A stretch of DNA of 47,396 nt from Oribacterium sp. UBA3737 (GTDB lineage: Bacteria > Bacillota_A > Clostridia > Lachnospirales > Lachnospiraceae): assembly GCA_002371295.1 (NCBI GenBank), contig DFGZ01000312.1:1-47396 (forward strand), read 5' to 3'. Positions 34,724 to 43,055 of the stretch are shown here, in pieces. The position numbers and the translations under genes are program-made. The notes under the pieces are model-generated. The model saw only the letters and a program-made list of their open reading frames with translations, had not been told where the DNA came from and did not search any database. Position 1 is the first letter of the stretch; each line of letters starts with the position of its first letter.

Positions 34724-36631
34724 CTACTCAAGACTCAGTTCGACGCTTTTATCCTCACACTTTATCAGATACATATTTTCAGCTACCCTGCTGTAACTTC
34801 CGCCACGGATTCCGGCTATGCTTTTCCCCTCGTTAAGCCGTACAATCATCCATGCTTCTTCATTAAAGTCTGAAAGGTCTAACTTTATCTCACTATTCTT
34901 TTTCTCACTCTTTACTTTCAGGATGTCATAGTTCTGGACTGCTGCGGCTATCTCCGAACCGGTAAGATTTCTTATGTCCGGTGCAGAATTATAAAGCCAG
35001 TCCATATATTTTTTCAGATTGCTGTAAAGCTTTGCCCATCCAAGCTCTGCTCCTCTGTCCACATCGAGCACATCATCGGGATGATGAAAATGCGTATTGA
35101 CAAAATGGAAATTCAGTTCTGAAAGGGCAGTAAGCTCCATATACTCATCTATCACACAGCCCGATGTGATTCTCGGTGTATTTATGATTCCATCCTTTGA
35201 AACATCGAATTCCTGCTCATAGGCCATATCTGTTGGCAGATATACTGCTGCGATGCTTCGTATGGTTGTATCATTCAAAAGCTCTCTTCCTTCCTCTGAA
35301 AGCACATTGGACGGCGGAACATACACCTTTAGTTCCTCATCAGGAAAAAGCTCTCCCGTAAAACGAAAAACCTCTTCCAGGGACTTTTTCATTTCAACCG
35401 TTGAAGGCCACTGCAAATATGCGTCGTACTGGTCCTTATAGTCAAAGTTCCTGAGTACCAGCGGCATATGGTTGTAGCCATGTATACCTATCTCTCCGCC
35501 ACTGTCCAGAAGCATATTTCCAAAATACTGGAATCTCATTATCTCCTGATTTTCCGGAAACACTCCTTCCACCTGGTCGGAATAATCCTCTATCACAAGA
35601 CCGGTGTAATGTATTCCGTATTTTTTCCCAAGTTCATAGATATCATTCCACCATACCTGGGAATAAAAATCTGCTACCGACATGTGGTAATCCCTGTCAA
35701 TAAAGTTACTGTCCCCCTCCGGTACAGGAGATGGGAAATCATCAATGTAAAACGCCGCGCCGTTTATGACAGGATATGCGCAGTAATCTCCGAGAAGACT
35801 GTATGCTGCACTGTGGATACCTCTGTAGGCCTTATCTATTATTCCGAAGTTATCCATGACCACAGTGCCTTTTCCTGCTTTTCTTCTCCAGATAAGCGGT
35901 ACAGGATATTCATCTGTGGACTGCATATAGACTTCACTGTCATCCTTAATGGAGTATGCCAGTGCTGAATCATAAGGATCAATGATGTTGAAATCATGGG
36001 CCGATCCGCCTATAAGAAAATCATTATTGAAATGAATACCTTCCACGAACTGTGCATCACCACTGTCAAGTATTCCCAGAAGATCATAAAAGCTCTGGAA
36101 ACTTCCGCTGGTTTCGGGCGGGTAAGCAATCATGAGATTTCCCCCATCGGTAACCCAGTCCTTTATAGCGATGATTTCTTTTGCCAGTTTGGGATATTTC
36201 GTAATTGCAACTATAGCTTTCTTATAATCCTTCAGCATCCCGCTTTCAAAGCTTCCCACTTCACATGTGTCATAGGGGATCTTCATCTGGCTCAGCACCG
36301 GATTCCAAAGCTCCAGGGCCTTCATGCTCTGGGGATCCCCATCCTCATATATCAGGATGGTTCCCTGATCATAGGTATTTTCAACTTTACTTTTACTCAG
36401 GATACTGTTGGTAGGTTTTGAACCTTCATCATCACTCTTTATAACACGGAGAGTCTCCTTGGGCATGAGGGAAATCATCTCCGGCCTCACGGTATATATC
36501 ACATTGGCCTGGACCATAATAAGTGCTGCAGAAAAAATGCAGAATACTATTCCCAATATAAAAAGGCCGCCGAACTCCATACGTGCCAATATTTTTTTAA
36601 TTCTGCCGGTCTTCCTAGTCTCTTTTTCCAT
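34724..36631 (-). CDS. pelADA: PelA-type deacetylase domain protein (DUF2194 family), membrane anchored
   Basis: In Gram-negative bacteria PelA is a hydrolase/deacetylase; Gram-positive Pel loci carry the deacetylase part as a separate protein, and this 635-residue product fits that. It has one N-terminal membrane anchor (about 20-42), a flavodoxin/GATase-like region (about 85-280), and a polysaccharide deacetylase-like barrel. The barrel has Asp297-Asp298 in FYIDDFPSP, His384 and His388 in HGYNH, and a late NTHFHHPDD (512-520). These are consistent with a metal-dependent deacetylase that makes the polymer cationic outside the cell. A C-terminal beta domain follows. AGAAGGAA precedes the start. 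Confidence 0.85.
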   Translation of the reverse strand: MEKETRKTGRIKKILARMEFGGLFILGIVFCIFSAALIMVQANVIYTVRPEMISLMPKETLRVIKSDDEGSKPTNSILSKSKVENTYDQGTILIYEDGDPQSMKALELWNPVLSQMKIPYDTCEVGSFESGMLKDYKKAIVAITKYPKLAKEIIAIKDWVTDGGNLMIAYPPETSGSFQSFYDLLGILDSGDAQFVEGIHFNNDFLIGGSAHDFNIIDPYDSALAYSIKDDSEVYMQSTDEYPVPLIWRRKAGKGTVVMDNFGIIDKAYRGIHSAAYSLLGDYCAYPVINGAAFYIDDFPSPVPEGDSNFIDRDYHMSVADFYSQVWWNDIYELGKKYGIHYTGLVIEDYSDQVEGVFPENQEIMRFQYFGNMLLDSGGEIGIHGYNHMPLVLRNFDYKDQYDAYLQWPSTVEMKKSLEEVFRFTGELFPDEELKVYVPPSNVLSEEGRELLNDTTIRSIAAVYLPTDMAYEQEFDVSKDGIINTPRITSGCVIDEYMELTALSELNFHFVNTHFHHPDDVLDVDRGAELGWAKLYSNLKKYMDWLYNSAPDIRNLTGSEIAAAVQNYDILKVKSEKKNSEIKLDLSDFNEEAWMIVRLNEGKSIAGIRGGSYSRVAENMYLIKCEDKSVELSLE

Positions 36632-36687
36632 TTCCTTCTACTACTCCATGGCAGACGCAGGAACGCCTCTGCCCACTATCAGAATTT

Positions 36688-37683
36688 CTATGAAACCATT
36701 TCGTCTTCACACCAAAACCTCACGAGACTTTTTAGTTCCGTCGAAAGATAGATTCCTTTTTCATCTATTTCCCTGACTGTTCGTCTGATCTCTTTCCTGT
36801 CCTTTCTGAGAATCGCACTTTGCAGCATAGCTGTGTATGTGCCTTCTCTTTCCGGCCACCTCTCCTTCATGTACCTGATGTCTTCGTCCAGGGCATCCTG
36901 ATCATGAAGCTTGAGATCCGCATCAGCCTTTTTATTTATAAGAGTCCATTTTCCCCTCACACTATTCTTTGACAGCTCTTTTTTCAGCAGCCCTGAATAT
37001 TTCTTAAGCTGGTTTTTCAGTCCGTCTCCCTCCAACAGACCGCTTGATATGTATCTCTCAAGCAGCTTACGATATTCCACATCCAGCTCCTCATCCAGAG
37101 GAGCAGCCGATTTTCTTTTCATGATGTCCTGAAATTCCAGATCGAATTTCTTCATTATCTCTGTAAGAGCGGTTGCGGCATAATGAACCACCTCAGTGTC
37201 ACCATTCTGTTTTGCATTGAAAAGCTGCGGTACATAACCCTCCGGATCCGAATACAGCACATCTATCAGCAGCTCTCTTCGGGTTGCCGTATCATTGATG
37301 ACCAGAGCCTCTTCAAGCGGAACCACCTTTTCCCTCACATCATCTTCATCCATCACAATGCTTTTTGTGATATCGCCTGGTTCCTCCGTTAACTCCCGGT
37401 CTTCCTGACTGTTATAGGAAGCTGATTTATACTCTGTACTATCGGATCGGGCTTCTTTATCTTTGATATCGATAAGCGGATCCACCTCTGCAATATCTGC
37501 CTCTCTGTCGGAATGTCTGTCAGACAATGTCCTTACCAGCACAAAAAGAAGTCCGAAGACAGGTATCAAAAAAGCAACACCGAGATCAATATAAGAGCAG
37601 CTGATCATGTATCTTAACCGCCCTATAAAAAGCATGGTCCAGATAATATAATGAATAGCGAGGATAGACACTATTAACAACAT
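36688..37683 (-). CDS. pelE: PelE-like membrane protein
   Basis: PelE is a poorly understood inner-membrane part of the Pel synthase complex that interacts with PelD. The 331-residue product has two N-terminal membrane helices (1-20, 32-52), an acidic linker (about 57-115) and an all-helical C-terminal region (about 118-331). The helical region fits a TPR-type repeat fold (repeated pattern around LLIDVLYSDPEGYVPQLFNA and later helices). It starts 1 bp after the pelD stop with GGAGGGAATATAAG upstream. Similarity is mainly by architecture and position, so the name is likely but not certain. Confidence 0.78.
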   Translation of the reverse strand: MLLIVSILAIHYIIWTMLFIGRLRYMISCSYIDLGVAFLIPVFGLLFVLVRTLSDRHSDREADIAEVDPLIDIKDKEARSDSTEYKSASYNSQEDRELTEEPGDITKSIVMDEDDVREKVVPLEEALVINDTATRRELLIDVLYSDPEGYVPQLFNAKQNGDTEVVHYAATALTEIMKKFDLEFQDIMKRKSAAPLDEELDVEYRKLLERYISSGLLEGDGLKNQLKKYSGLLKKELSKNSVRGKWTLINKKADADLKLHDQDALDEDIRYMKERWPEREGTYTAMLQSAILRKDRKEIRRTVREIDEKGIYLSTELKSLVRFWCEDEMVS

Positions 37684-37684
37684 C

Positions 37685-39838
37685 TTATATTCCCTCCAGT
37701 ATTCTGTAACCTATGTCATTACTTCTTAATCTCTCATCAATTGTTTCAAATATCTTTCTGTTTATCTGTGTGAGAAGCAGATAAAATTTACCGTCTTTTC
37801 CTTCTCCCACCATGTCACTGTGCCTTATAAGCTTTCCCAGTTTTTCTAAGGTCTCATCTATGTCGGTAGTCTCAAGCTCCAGAAGGATAAAGGATGCCAC
37901 TCCCGCATCTATCATTCTTCGTTGTGCCTCAAGCTCCTTTTCGAAATATGATGGTACTAGTATTTCTGTGCCGGTTCTGTACTTCTCCTTCTCGATGGCT
38001 TTCTGATACTCCAGGGCTCTGATCAATGAGATCCTTACGAGATGGCACATGATGGTAAAAAGATTCATATAGTACTGTCCCATCTGTTCCGTATCCGCTT
38101 CGTAGATACAGATCATTAGCTTCAGCTTTTCATCCTTTACTATTCCGTATGCATACTGAGGTTTATCCTCCGAAAAGGTGATATTTTTCCATGTATCCCT
38201 TTGTAATATCACATCATATACATCCCGGTATGCATCGAGATTGAGTGACCTTGAAAGCTCTTCCGTCATGCTTCTTGAACAGGCAACGAGACGGGCATAA
38301 TTCTGACTGTCATCTATGGTGTATATGGCTATACTGTGGTTCTTAAGTATATTTTCCAGTATCTCCACGCCGTTCATGAATATCTCCGCAGGTGTGGAAC
38401 TGTTAAGATTCTCTACAGCTTCAAATATCTTTCCGAAGCTGTCCTGATATCCGAGTATCTGTCTCTTGTACTCCTCCTTGTTGTCTATGACGGACATGTA
38501 GACATTATTGAGGAAGTCATACTTACCCTGAATCGTCTCAACTTCCTCTTCCGCGAACTTAAGCTTCTGATCCTTGCTGGTGACCATGTACCCCGAGATG
38601 GCACCTGTCATAAGATAAATGGCAAAAGGAAGCCAGTAATCGGTATTGTAGAACAGCATACTTCCGGTAACTCCTGACTGTATGAAGGATATCGCAAGGG
38701 AAATACACTGTATGAATCCTGAAAGGATGCCAATGAACATTCCGTGAACACTGCCCATTATCACCACATAAAAAAGTCTCAAGTCAATATATCTGAAATA
38801 GATATTGTCAGTCGTATACCTGATCAGGAACTGTATCAGCAGGAACAGTCCCACAAGCTCTGTTACCTTAAGCACCTTATCGGATATTCCGTTCAGGAAG
38901 GTCCTCGCCCTGTCCAGTTTCCCAGGCTTTCTCAGCTTAAGGGCTGAATATCTTTTGAAGGCATACTTTATTCCCTCTGTAAAATCGTCTCCGGGAATGA
39001 AGCCATAATCCTTTTTCAGCCTCATGGCTTCCTTTTTCCTGTTGAGCAGAAGATCATGAAACCGCGAATCCTTGTAACTTATCTGTGCTGTTTTCACACA
39101 CTCCTTAAGCACATCACCGAGCTCCCTGTAGGTATGTTCACATCCGTTAAGGGCAGAGTATTCGCCCCCTGTATCCATGGTCTCCTCTGTCATGGATATC
39201 AGAAGATCCGTAAGATTTCTTAGGGACATAAACTCAACATGATCCTCAGGATCATACTGAAACTCAATGGGCTCATCATTTATGAGCCTGTCGAAAAGAC
39301 TTCCCAGCCATGTGTTAACAGGAACATGCTTCAAGATATGAGGCGCTCTCAGGATGACCGTTTTAACATTGTTCTCATGAGAAAGGAACTTCACCTGCTC
39401 CTCTGTCTGTGCACAGTTAAATGTCTCCGAAGTGATGTGAAGGCTCTGATGGGAGCTCTCGATGGAAGATACAAAAATGATCTTTGACACCTCGTTCTCC
39501 GCACAGCTGTAAACCAGCTTCTCTATTTTTTTACGTTCATTATCAAGTCCCGTGTTTCCATCGACAAAGCCTGATATGTACCATACGACATCAGGCAGAT
39601 AGGACTTCATTATCTTATGGAAATTCTCGGATGTGATATCATCCTTATATAGATTGATCTTATGTGACTTTGATCCGAATTCTATTCTCTTACTGTACAG
39701 CTCTGAGGAATCGTCAACTCCCGCTATAACTACGCTGTAGTAATCCGTTAAACGATTCAATGTTCCGGCATCAAAAAAAGCAGCATTACCGCAGATCAGA
39801 ATGCCTGCGGGCTGACCGGTTTTTTCCTTGTTTCTCAT
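37685..39838 (-). CDS. pelD: PelD-like c-di-GMP receptor with N-terminal degenerate SDR domain
   Basis: PelD is the membrane receptor that switches on Pel synthesis when it binds c-di-GMP. The 717-residue product has four parts: an N-terminal extended-SDR (NAD-dependent epimerase-like) domain (about 10-300), four membrane helices (about 325-342, 352-373, 374-392, 401-418) followed by a coiled coil (422-460), a GAF domain (about 475-600), and a degenerate GGDEF domain. The GGDEF site reads KDGKF (681-685), so it cannot make c-di-GMP. Five residues before it lies RHSD (672-675), an intact RxxD inhibitory-site motif that would bind the dinucleotide. The SDR lacks YxxxK (Phe140...Gln144 instead). 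First gene of the operon. Confidence 0.88.
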   Translation of the reverse strand: MRNKEKTGQPAGILICGNAAFFDAGTLNRLTDYYSVVIAGVDDSSELYSKRIEFGSKSHKINLYKDDITSENFHKIMKSYLPDVVWYISGFVDGNTGLDNERKKIEKLVYSCAENEVSKIIFVSSIESSHQSLHITSETFNCAQTEEQVKFLSHENNVKTVILRAPHILKHVPVNTWLGSLFDRLINDEPIEFQYDPEDHVEFMSLRNLTDLLISMTEETMDTGGEYSALNGCEHTYRELGDVLKECVKTAQISYKDSRFHDLLLNRKKEAMRLKKDYGFIPGDDFTEGIKYAFKRYSALKLRKPGKLDRARTFLNGISDKVLKVTELVGLFLLIQFLIRYTTDNIYFRYIDLRLFYVVIMGSVHGMFIGILSGFIQCISLAISFIQSGVTGSMLFYNTDYWLPFAIYLMTGAISGYMVTSKDQKLKFAEEEVETIQGKYDFLNNVYMSVIDNKEEYKRQILGYQDSFGKIFEAVENLNSSTPAEIFMNGVEILENILKNHSIAIYTIDDSQNYARLVACSRSMTEELSRSLNLDAYRDVYDVILQRDTWKNITFSEDKPQYAYGIVKDEKLKLMICIYEADTEQMGQYYMNLFTIMCHLVRISLIRALEYQKAIEKEKYRTGTEILVPSYFEKELEAQRRMIDAGVASFILLELETTDIDETLEKLGKLIRHSDMVGEGKDGKFYLLLTQINRKIFETIDERLRSNDIGYRILEGI

Positions 39839-39873
39839 AACTAAGACCCCACTTACAATAATTCACACTCTTT

Positions 39874-39894
39874 ATAGTTTAGAAACTAAACTGT
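39874..39894. promoter_or_regulatory. Inverted LytTR-like boxes between pelD and the two-component genes
   Basis: The perfect 7-bp inverted repeat AGTTTAG/CTAAACT (39876-39882, 39886-39892) extends to ATAGTTTAG on the plus strand and ACAGTTTAG on the minus strand. The latter differs by one base from the AgrA box ACAGTTAAG. It abuts a TATAAA (minus) that could be the pelD -10. It is a plausible site for the adjacent LytTR regulator. Confidence 0.45.
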
Positions 39895-39930
39895 AATTTA
39901 TTTTTAATCATTGTTTTTTTCAATAAGGCT

Positions 39931-39960
39931 GTGACAAGTGGAGCCGTCCTGTGATAAAAT
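39931..39960 (+). promoter_or_regulatory. Putative promoter of the LytTR two-component operon
   Basis: GTGACA (39931-39936) and TAAAAT (39955-39960) are separated by 18 nt, a good sigma-A match, about 65 nt upstream of the response regulator start. Confidence 0.5.
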
Positions 39961-40033
39961 AATTAAAATTTTTATATTTTTTCCATATATTTAATAGATT
40001 TATTAATAATCGCTACCGGAGTTTTATTTCGAT

Positions 40034-40789
40034 ATGACCATTGCTATAGTCGATGACCAAAAGAAAGAAAGAGAACTGCTAAAAGGAATCCTTACGGAAT
40101 ATGCCTCCATAAACAGACAGAGCTTCAGTTTCACAGAATATGACTGTGCGGAAAAGCTCCTTGATAATTATCAGCCTTTTCTATACAGTTTTCTTTTTCT
40201 GGATATCTATATGGATGGAATGGACGGCGTTGAAGCTGCAAGGGAGATACGGCAAAAAGACAAGGATGTCACTATCGTTTTCCTCACAAGCAGTGGAGAA
40301 TTTATGCCGGACGCCTTCCGCGTTCATGCCTTTGACTACATTGAGAAACCTGTGGACAAAGCACGCATATTTGGAATAATGGATGAACTCCTTGACAGAA
40401 GGACTACATTTTTGAACGGTCCCGCCCTTAGCTTCAGAAGTGAAGGCTGTGACATTACCCTGCCCTATAGCAGGATAATGCTTATACGGACCGCATCCTC
40501 AAACTATCTTGAGATAATTGATCAAGATACAAACTGTCATTCAACCAGGATGACCTTTTCCTCTATTCAGGAGGCCCTTTCCTCTGATAACCGTTTTCTC
40601 CAGGTAATCAGAGGTGTACTTGTGAACATGGACCATCTGCTGGATATAAGAGACAAAGTCTGCATCTTTCCCGGAGGTATAAATGTTCCCGTGAACATCA
40701 AAAGATCCGGAGAAATTGAAGCCATCTGGACAAACTACAAATTTAAAAAGATCCGTTCAGAATTGAGAGAAAGGAGAAACCGTAAATGA
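40034..40789 (+). CDS. LytTR-family response regulator (AgrA-like)
   Basis: This cytoplasmic regulator has 251 residues. The receiver domain (1-120) carries the acidic pair Asp7-Asp8, phospho-Asp57 in FLFLDIYMDG, a TSS switch segment and Lys108-Pro. A C-terminal LytTR DNA-binding domain (about 135-240) follows. LytTR regulators bind pairs of short boxes upstream of their targets. It is encoded with its kinase (ATGA overlap) and divergently from the pel operon, so that operon is the likeliest target. No agrB/agrD-type peptide genes are nearby. GGAG lies 12 nt before the ATG. Confidence 0.93.
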   Translation: MTIAIVDDQKKERELLKGILTEYASINRQSFSFTEYDCAEKLLDNYQPFLYSFLFLDIYMDGMDGVEAAREIRQKDKDVTIVFLTSSGEFMPDAFRVHAFDYIEKPVDKARIFGIMDELLDRRTTFLNGPALSFRSEGCDITLPYSRIMLIRTASSNYLEIIDQDTNCHSTRMTFSSIQEALSSDNRFLQVIRGVLVNMDHLLDIRDKVCIFPGGINVPVNIKRSGEIEAIWTNYKFKKIRSELRERRNRK

Positions 40790-42126
40790 ACTGTACCGAT
40801 TTCCTTTACGGTATGCTGGATAATTATCCGATAGTGACTGCAGCTGTGCTTTGCTTTCTCCCCATGAGAAACCAGTTCAAAAAGGAGCTTTACGCAGCCA
40901 TCATCGATACCTTTATTTACCTGGTGGTACTGATAACTTTGGATTCATATCTGCTCTTAAGCCATCCCATTCCCTACGACGCGGACATACCCATTATCTG
41001 TATCGTTTCATTCATTGTATATGACAGGATATTTAAAACATCCTTAGACAAAAAGTTATTTACCTTTACCTCTGTGTGTGCCACGGTGGGGTTTCTGTCA
41101 AACTTTTCCCATGGCTTTGACGCGGTTATGAATCCTACTTCCGATATCCTGCACATCAGTCATGAAGCCTCAATGTTTCAGTTCCTGATATGTACATTGT
41201 TCACGCTTCTGTTCTGCTATCCCATAATGAGATATGGCAGTCAGCTTATCGATACCTTTGAGTCAAAAAATACCTGGTATTTTGCCTCTACAATTTCTGT
41301 CATATTCTTTTTATTAAACCTGGTGATAGCACCGAGACACTATACGACACTCCATACCAACAACATCATGCCTGCCTTCTGGCTGATCATGACTCTGTGC
41401 TTCTTCTTAATGATGTTCCTGTTCACCATTTTTTATCATATAGTCATGAGTGCCATGGAATCCTCCCGGCTGAGCGCCAGACTTCGATATCTGGAAATGC
41501 TGGAAAGCCAGCACAGAAAGCTCCAGTCATATATGGAGAACACAAGGCGCCAAAGACATGATTTCAGGCATACCTTGCGCACTTTGTACACTCTTTCAAC
41601 TGACGCGGATAACGAGACCATAAGGACTTATCTTAACCAGTATCTCGACAATATGCCGGAGAGTGATTTAACACTCTTTACAAAGAACATCGCCGTCAAT
41701 GCGGTCCTGAATTACTATATGGAATCCGCAAGGACTGCTTCCATCAAGCTCACCTGGGAAGTAGATCTGGATGAAACCACACCATGGATAGCGGATTCAG
41801 ACCTATGTATCATTCTGGGTAACATTCTGGACAATGCTGTCATCGCCTGCACAGAAGCAAACCCTCCTATTCCCAAATCGGAACGCTTCATCGATTTCTA
41901 CATAAAGAGCGAAAATAACAAGACTATTTATATCATTGCTGCCAACAGCTTCGACGGACGTATCATTACCTCTGATGAAGGTAAAATCATATCCTCCCAC
42001 GAACACGGCAGCGGCATAGGGCTCTCCTCTATAAAAACCACAGCCGAGAACTATAACGGAACCGCAAACTTCTATCACGAGAACAAAGAATTCTACTCAG
42101 AAGTCATGCTCCGCTCTCCGGATTGA
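40786..42126 (+). CDS. AgrC-like GHKL sensor histidine kinase
   Basis: This is the membrane sensor partner of the preceding LytTR regulator. The 446 residues have about six membrane helices (within 1-222), then a dimerisation helix with His258 in RRQRHDFRH. A GHKL ATPase domain follows with N-box LGNILDNAVIA and the glycine motif HGSGIGLSSI. This is the HPK10/AgrC layout, often used for peptide sensing. AGGAGAAACC precedes the start, which overlaps the regulator's stop by ATGA. The signal is unknown. Confidence 0.92.
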   Translation: MNCTDFLYGMLDNYPIVTAAVLCFLPMRNQFKKELYAAIIDTFIYLVVLITLDSYLLLSHPIPYDADIPIICIVSFIVYDRIFKTSLDKKLFTFTSVCATVGFLSNFSHGFDAVMNPTSDILHISHEASMFQFLICTLFTLLFCYPIMRYGSQLIDTFESKNTWYFASTISVIFFLLNLVIAPRHYTTLHTNNIMPAFWLIMTLCFFLMMFLFTIFYHIVMSAMESSRLSARLRYLEMLESQHRKLQSYMENTRRQRHDFRHTLRTLYTLSTDADNETIRTYLNQYLDNMPESDLTLFTKNIAVNAVLNYYMESARTASIKLTWEVDLDETTPWIADSDLCIILGNILDNAVIACTEANPPIPKSERFIDFYIKSENNKTIYIIAANSFDGRIITSDEGKIISSHEHGSGIGLSSIKTTAENYNGTANFYHENKEFYSEVMLRSPD

Positions 42127-42165
42127 AATATGATCGAATAACTCCTCCTCATAGAAAAAAAACGG

Positions 42166-42595
42166 TTGCGGAGGTTTGACCGCTAGGCGCGGACGGTCGC
42201 CGAGCGGAGATTGAACTTCTCTGCCTGAACCATTTTATGCGGAGGATGGGGCGCTAGGCGCCAGTGGCGCCTGCTTAGCGCTGACGGTCGCGGAGCGGAG
42301 ATTGAACCTCTCTGCCTGAACCATTCTATGCGGAGGATGGGGCGCTAGGCGCCAGTGGCGCCTGCTTAGCGCTGACGGTCGCGGAGCGGAGATTGAACCC
42401 TCTCTGCCTGAACCATTTTATGCGGAGGATGGGGCGCTAGGCGCCAGTGGCGCCTGCTTAGCGCTGACGGTCGCGAAGCGGAGATTGAACCTCTCTGCCT
42501 GAACCATTCTATGCGGAGGATGGGGCGCTAGGCGCCAGTGGCGCCTGCTTAGCGCCGACCGGAGCGGAGCGGAGATTGAACCCACTGGGTTCAAT
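42166..42595. repeat. Tandem array of GC-rich 91-bp repeats containing tRNA-Leu 3' end sequence
   Basis: A degenerate first unit (from about 42166) is followed by units starting at 42238, 42329, 42421 and 42512, with a period of 91-92 bp. Each begins TGCGGAGGATGGG, which is identical to the complement of the last 13 nt of the tRNA-Leu gene next door. A hairpin-forming GCGCTA-GGCGCC...GGCGCC-TAGCGC block and a GGAGATTGAAC block follow. The last unit ends in a 21-bp palindrome (42575-42595). The array is much richer in GC than its flanks. Open frames across it are not credible genes. Confidence 0.9.
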
Positions 42596-42610
42596 CGACG
42601 CCTCCGCTTC

Positions 42611-42660
42611 GGCAAAACAAAAAAGCCCCAGACTTTACGTCTGGAACTTTTTGTTTTACC
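42611..42660. terminator. Terminator of the first tRNA-Leu gene
   Basis: Core stem CCAGAC/GTCTGG (42628-42633, 42639-42644) is extended by A-rich and T-rich arms that also pair, giving a long bidirectional hairpin. On the minus strand it is followed by GGCTTTTTT. It starts 3 nt after the tRNA. Confidence 0.85.
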
Positions 42661-42662
42661 TA

Positions 42663-42746
42663 TGCGGAGGATGGGACTTGAACCCACACGTCCTACCGGA
42701 CACAAGATCCTTAGTCTTGCCTGTCTGCCAATTTCAGCACCTCCGC
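42663..42746 (-). tRNA. tRNA-Leu, anticodon AAG (copy 1)
   Basis: The 84-nt gene folds as a class II tRNA. Acceptor GCGGAGG/CCTCCGC with discriminator A, D-arm CTG...CAG with GG, anticodon stem CAAGA/TCTTG around loop CTAAGGA (anticodon AAG), a variable arm GTCC-GGTA-GGAC, and a T-arm with TTCAAGT are all present. CCA is not encoded. It reads CUU, and through inosine at A34 perhaps other CUN codons. A strong promoter lies directly upstream and a terminator directly downstream. Copy 2 at 43251-43334 is identical. Confidence 0.95.
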
Positions 42747-42757
42747 GCGACTCACTT

Positions 42758-42786
42758 AAGATACAGGATTTACGCTTATTTGTCAA
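42758..42786 (-). promoter_or_regulatory. Promoter of tRNA-Leu copy 1
   Basis: On the minus strand TTGACA (42781-42786) and TATCTT (42758-42763) are separated by exactly 17 nt, placing the start a few bases before the mature tRNA. It lies just beyond the stop codon of the small upstream reading frame. Confidence 0.85.
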
Positions 42787-42789
42787 CAA

Positions 42790-43005
42790 CTATTTCAAAA
42801 AAACTTTTTTGTTTATATACTGAAGCTCTTCATCCATAGTATCCCAACTGAACAACAGATCTTCATTGATAAGCTGGATTACCCTTTCGTGATTAGACTT
42901 TTTTTGAAGGTAAACCTGGGCATAATAAAGCGACTGTGAAAGAATCAGCACAGCTAAAACAAAAATCATTCCGATAATTATCTTTTTGTTCGTTTCCATT
43001 CTCAT
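42790..43005 (-). CDS. Small membrane-anchored protein between the two tRNA-Leu copies
   Basis: I do not recognise it. The 71-residue product has one N-terminal membrane helix (about 8-30, IIIGMIFVLAVLILSQSLYY) preceded by Lys residues. A charged, probably helical tail of about 40 residues follows (KKSNHERVIQLINEDLLF). It looks like a real short bitopic protein rather than chance, but only AGAG precedes the ATG, and Met3 (42999) is an equally possible start. Its base composition matches the AT-rich genome and not the GC-rich repeats around it. It is trapped between two copies of the same tRNA module. Confidence 0.55.
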   Translation of the reverse strand: MRMETNKKIIIGMIFVLAVLILSQSLYYAQVYLQKKSNHERVIQLINEDLLFSWDTMDEELQYINKKVFLK

Positions 43006-43055
43006 AAGCAGACTCTTTATACAACAGATTTTATGGTTATTATACTACAAAATAT

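Noticed and set aside
37685..39838. Active diguanylate cyclase in the Pel locus
   Set aside because: The GGDEF signature is replaced by KDGKF, so catalysis is not expected; only ligand binding remains plausible.
42166..42595. CRISPR array
   Set aside because: The 91-bp units are contiguous and nearly identical along their full length, without unique spacers, and no cas genes are present.
42418..42789. A 123-residue minus-strand frame rich in Arg and Pro, and its relatives at 43057-43377 and 42576-42839
   Set aside because: They read straight through the tRNA-Leu gene, its terminator and the GC-rich repeats. Their similarity to each other is explained by the DNA duplication, and they have no coherent domain.
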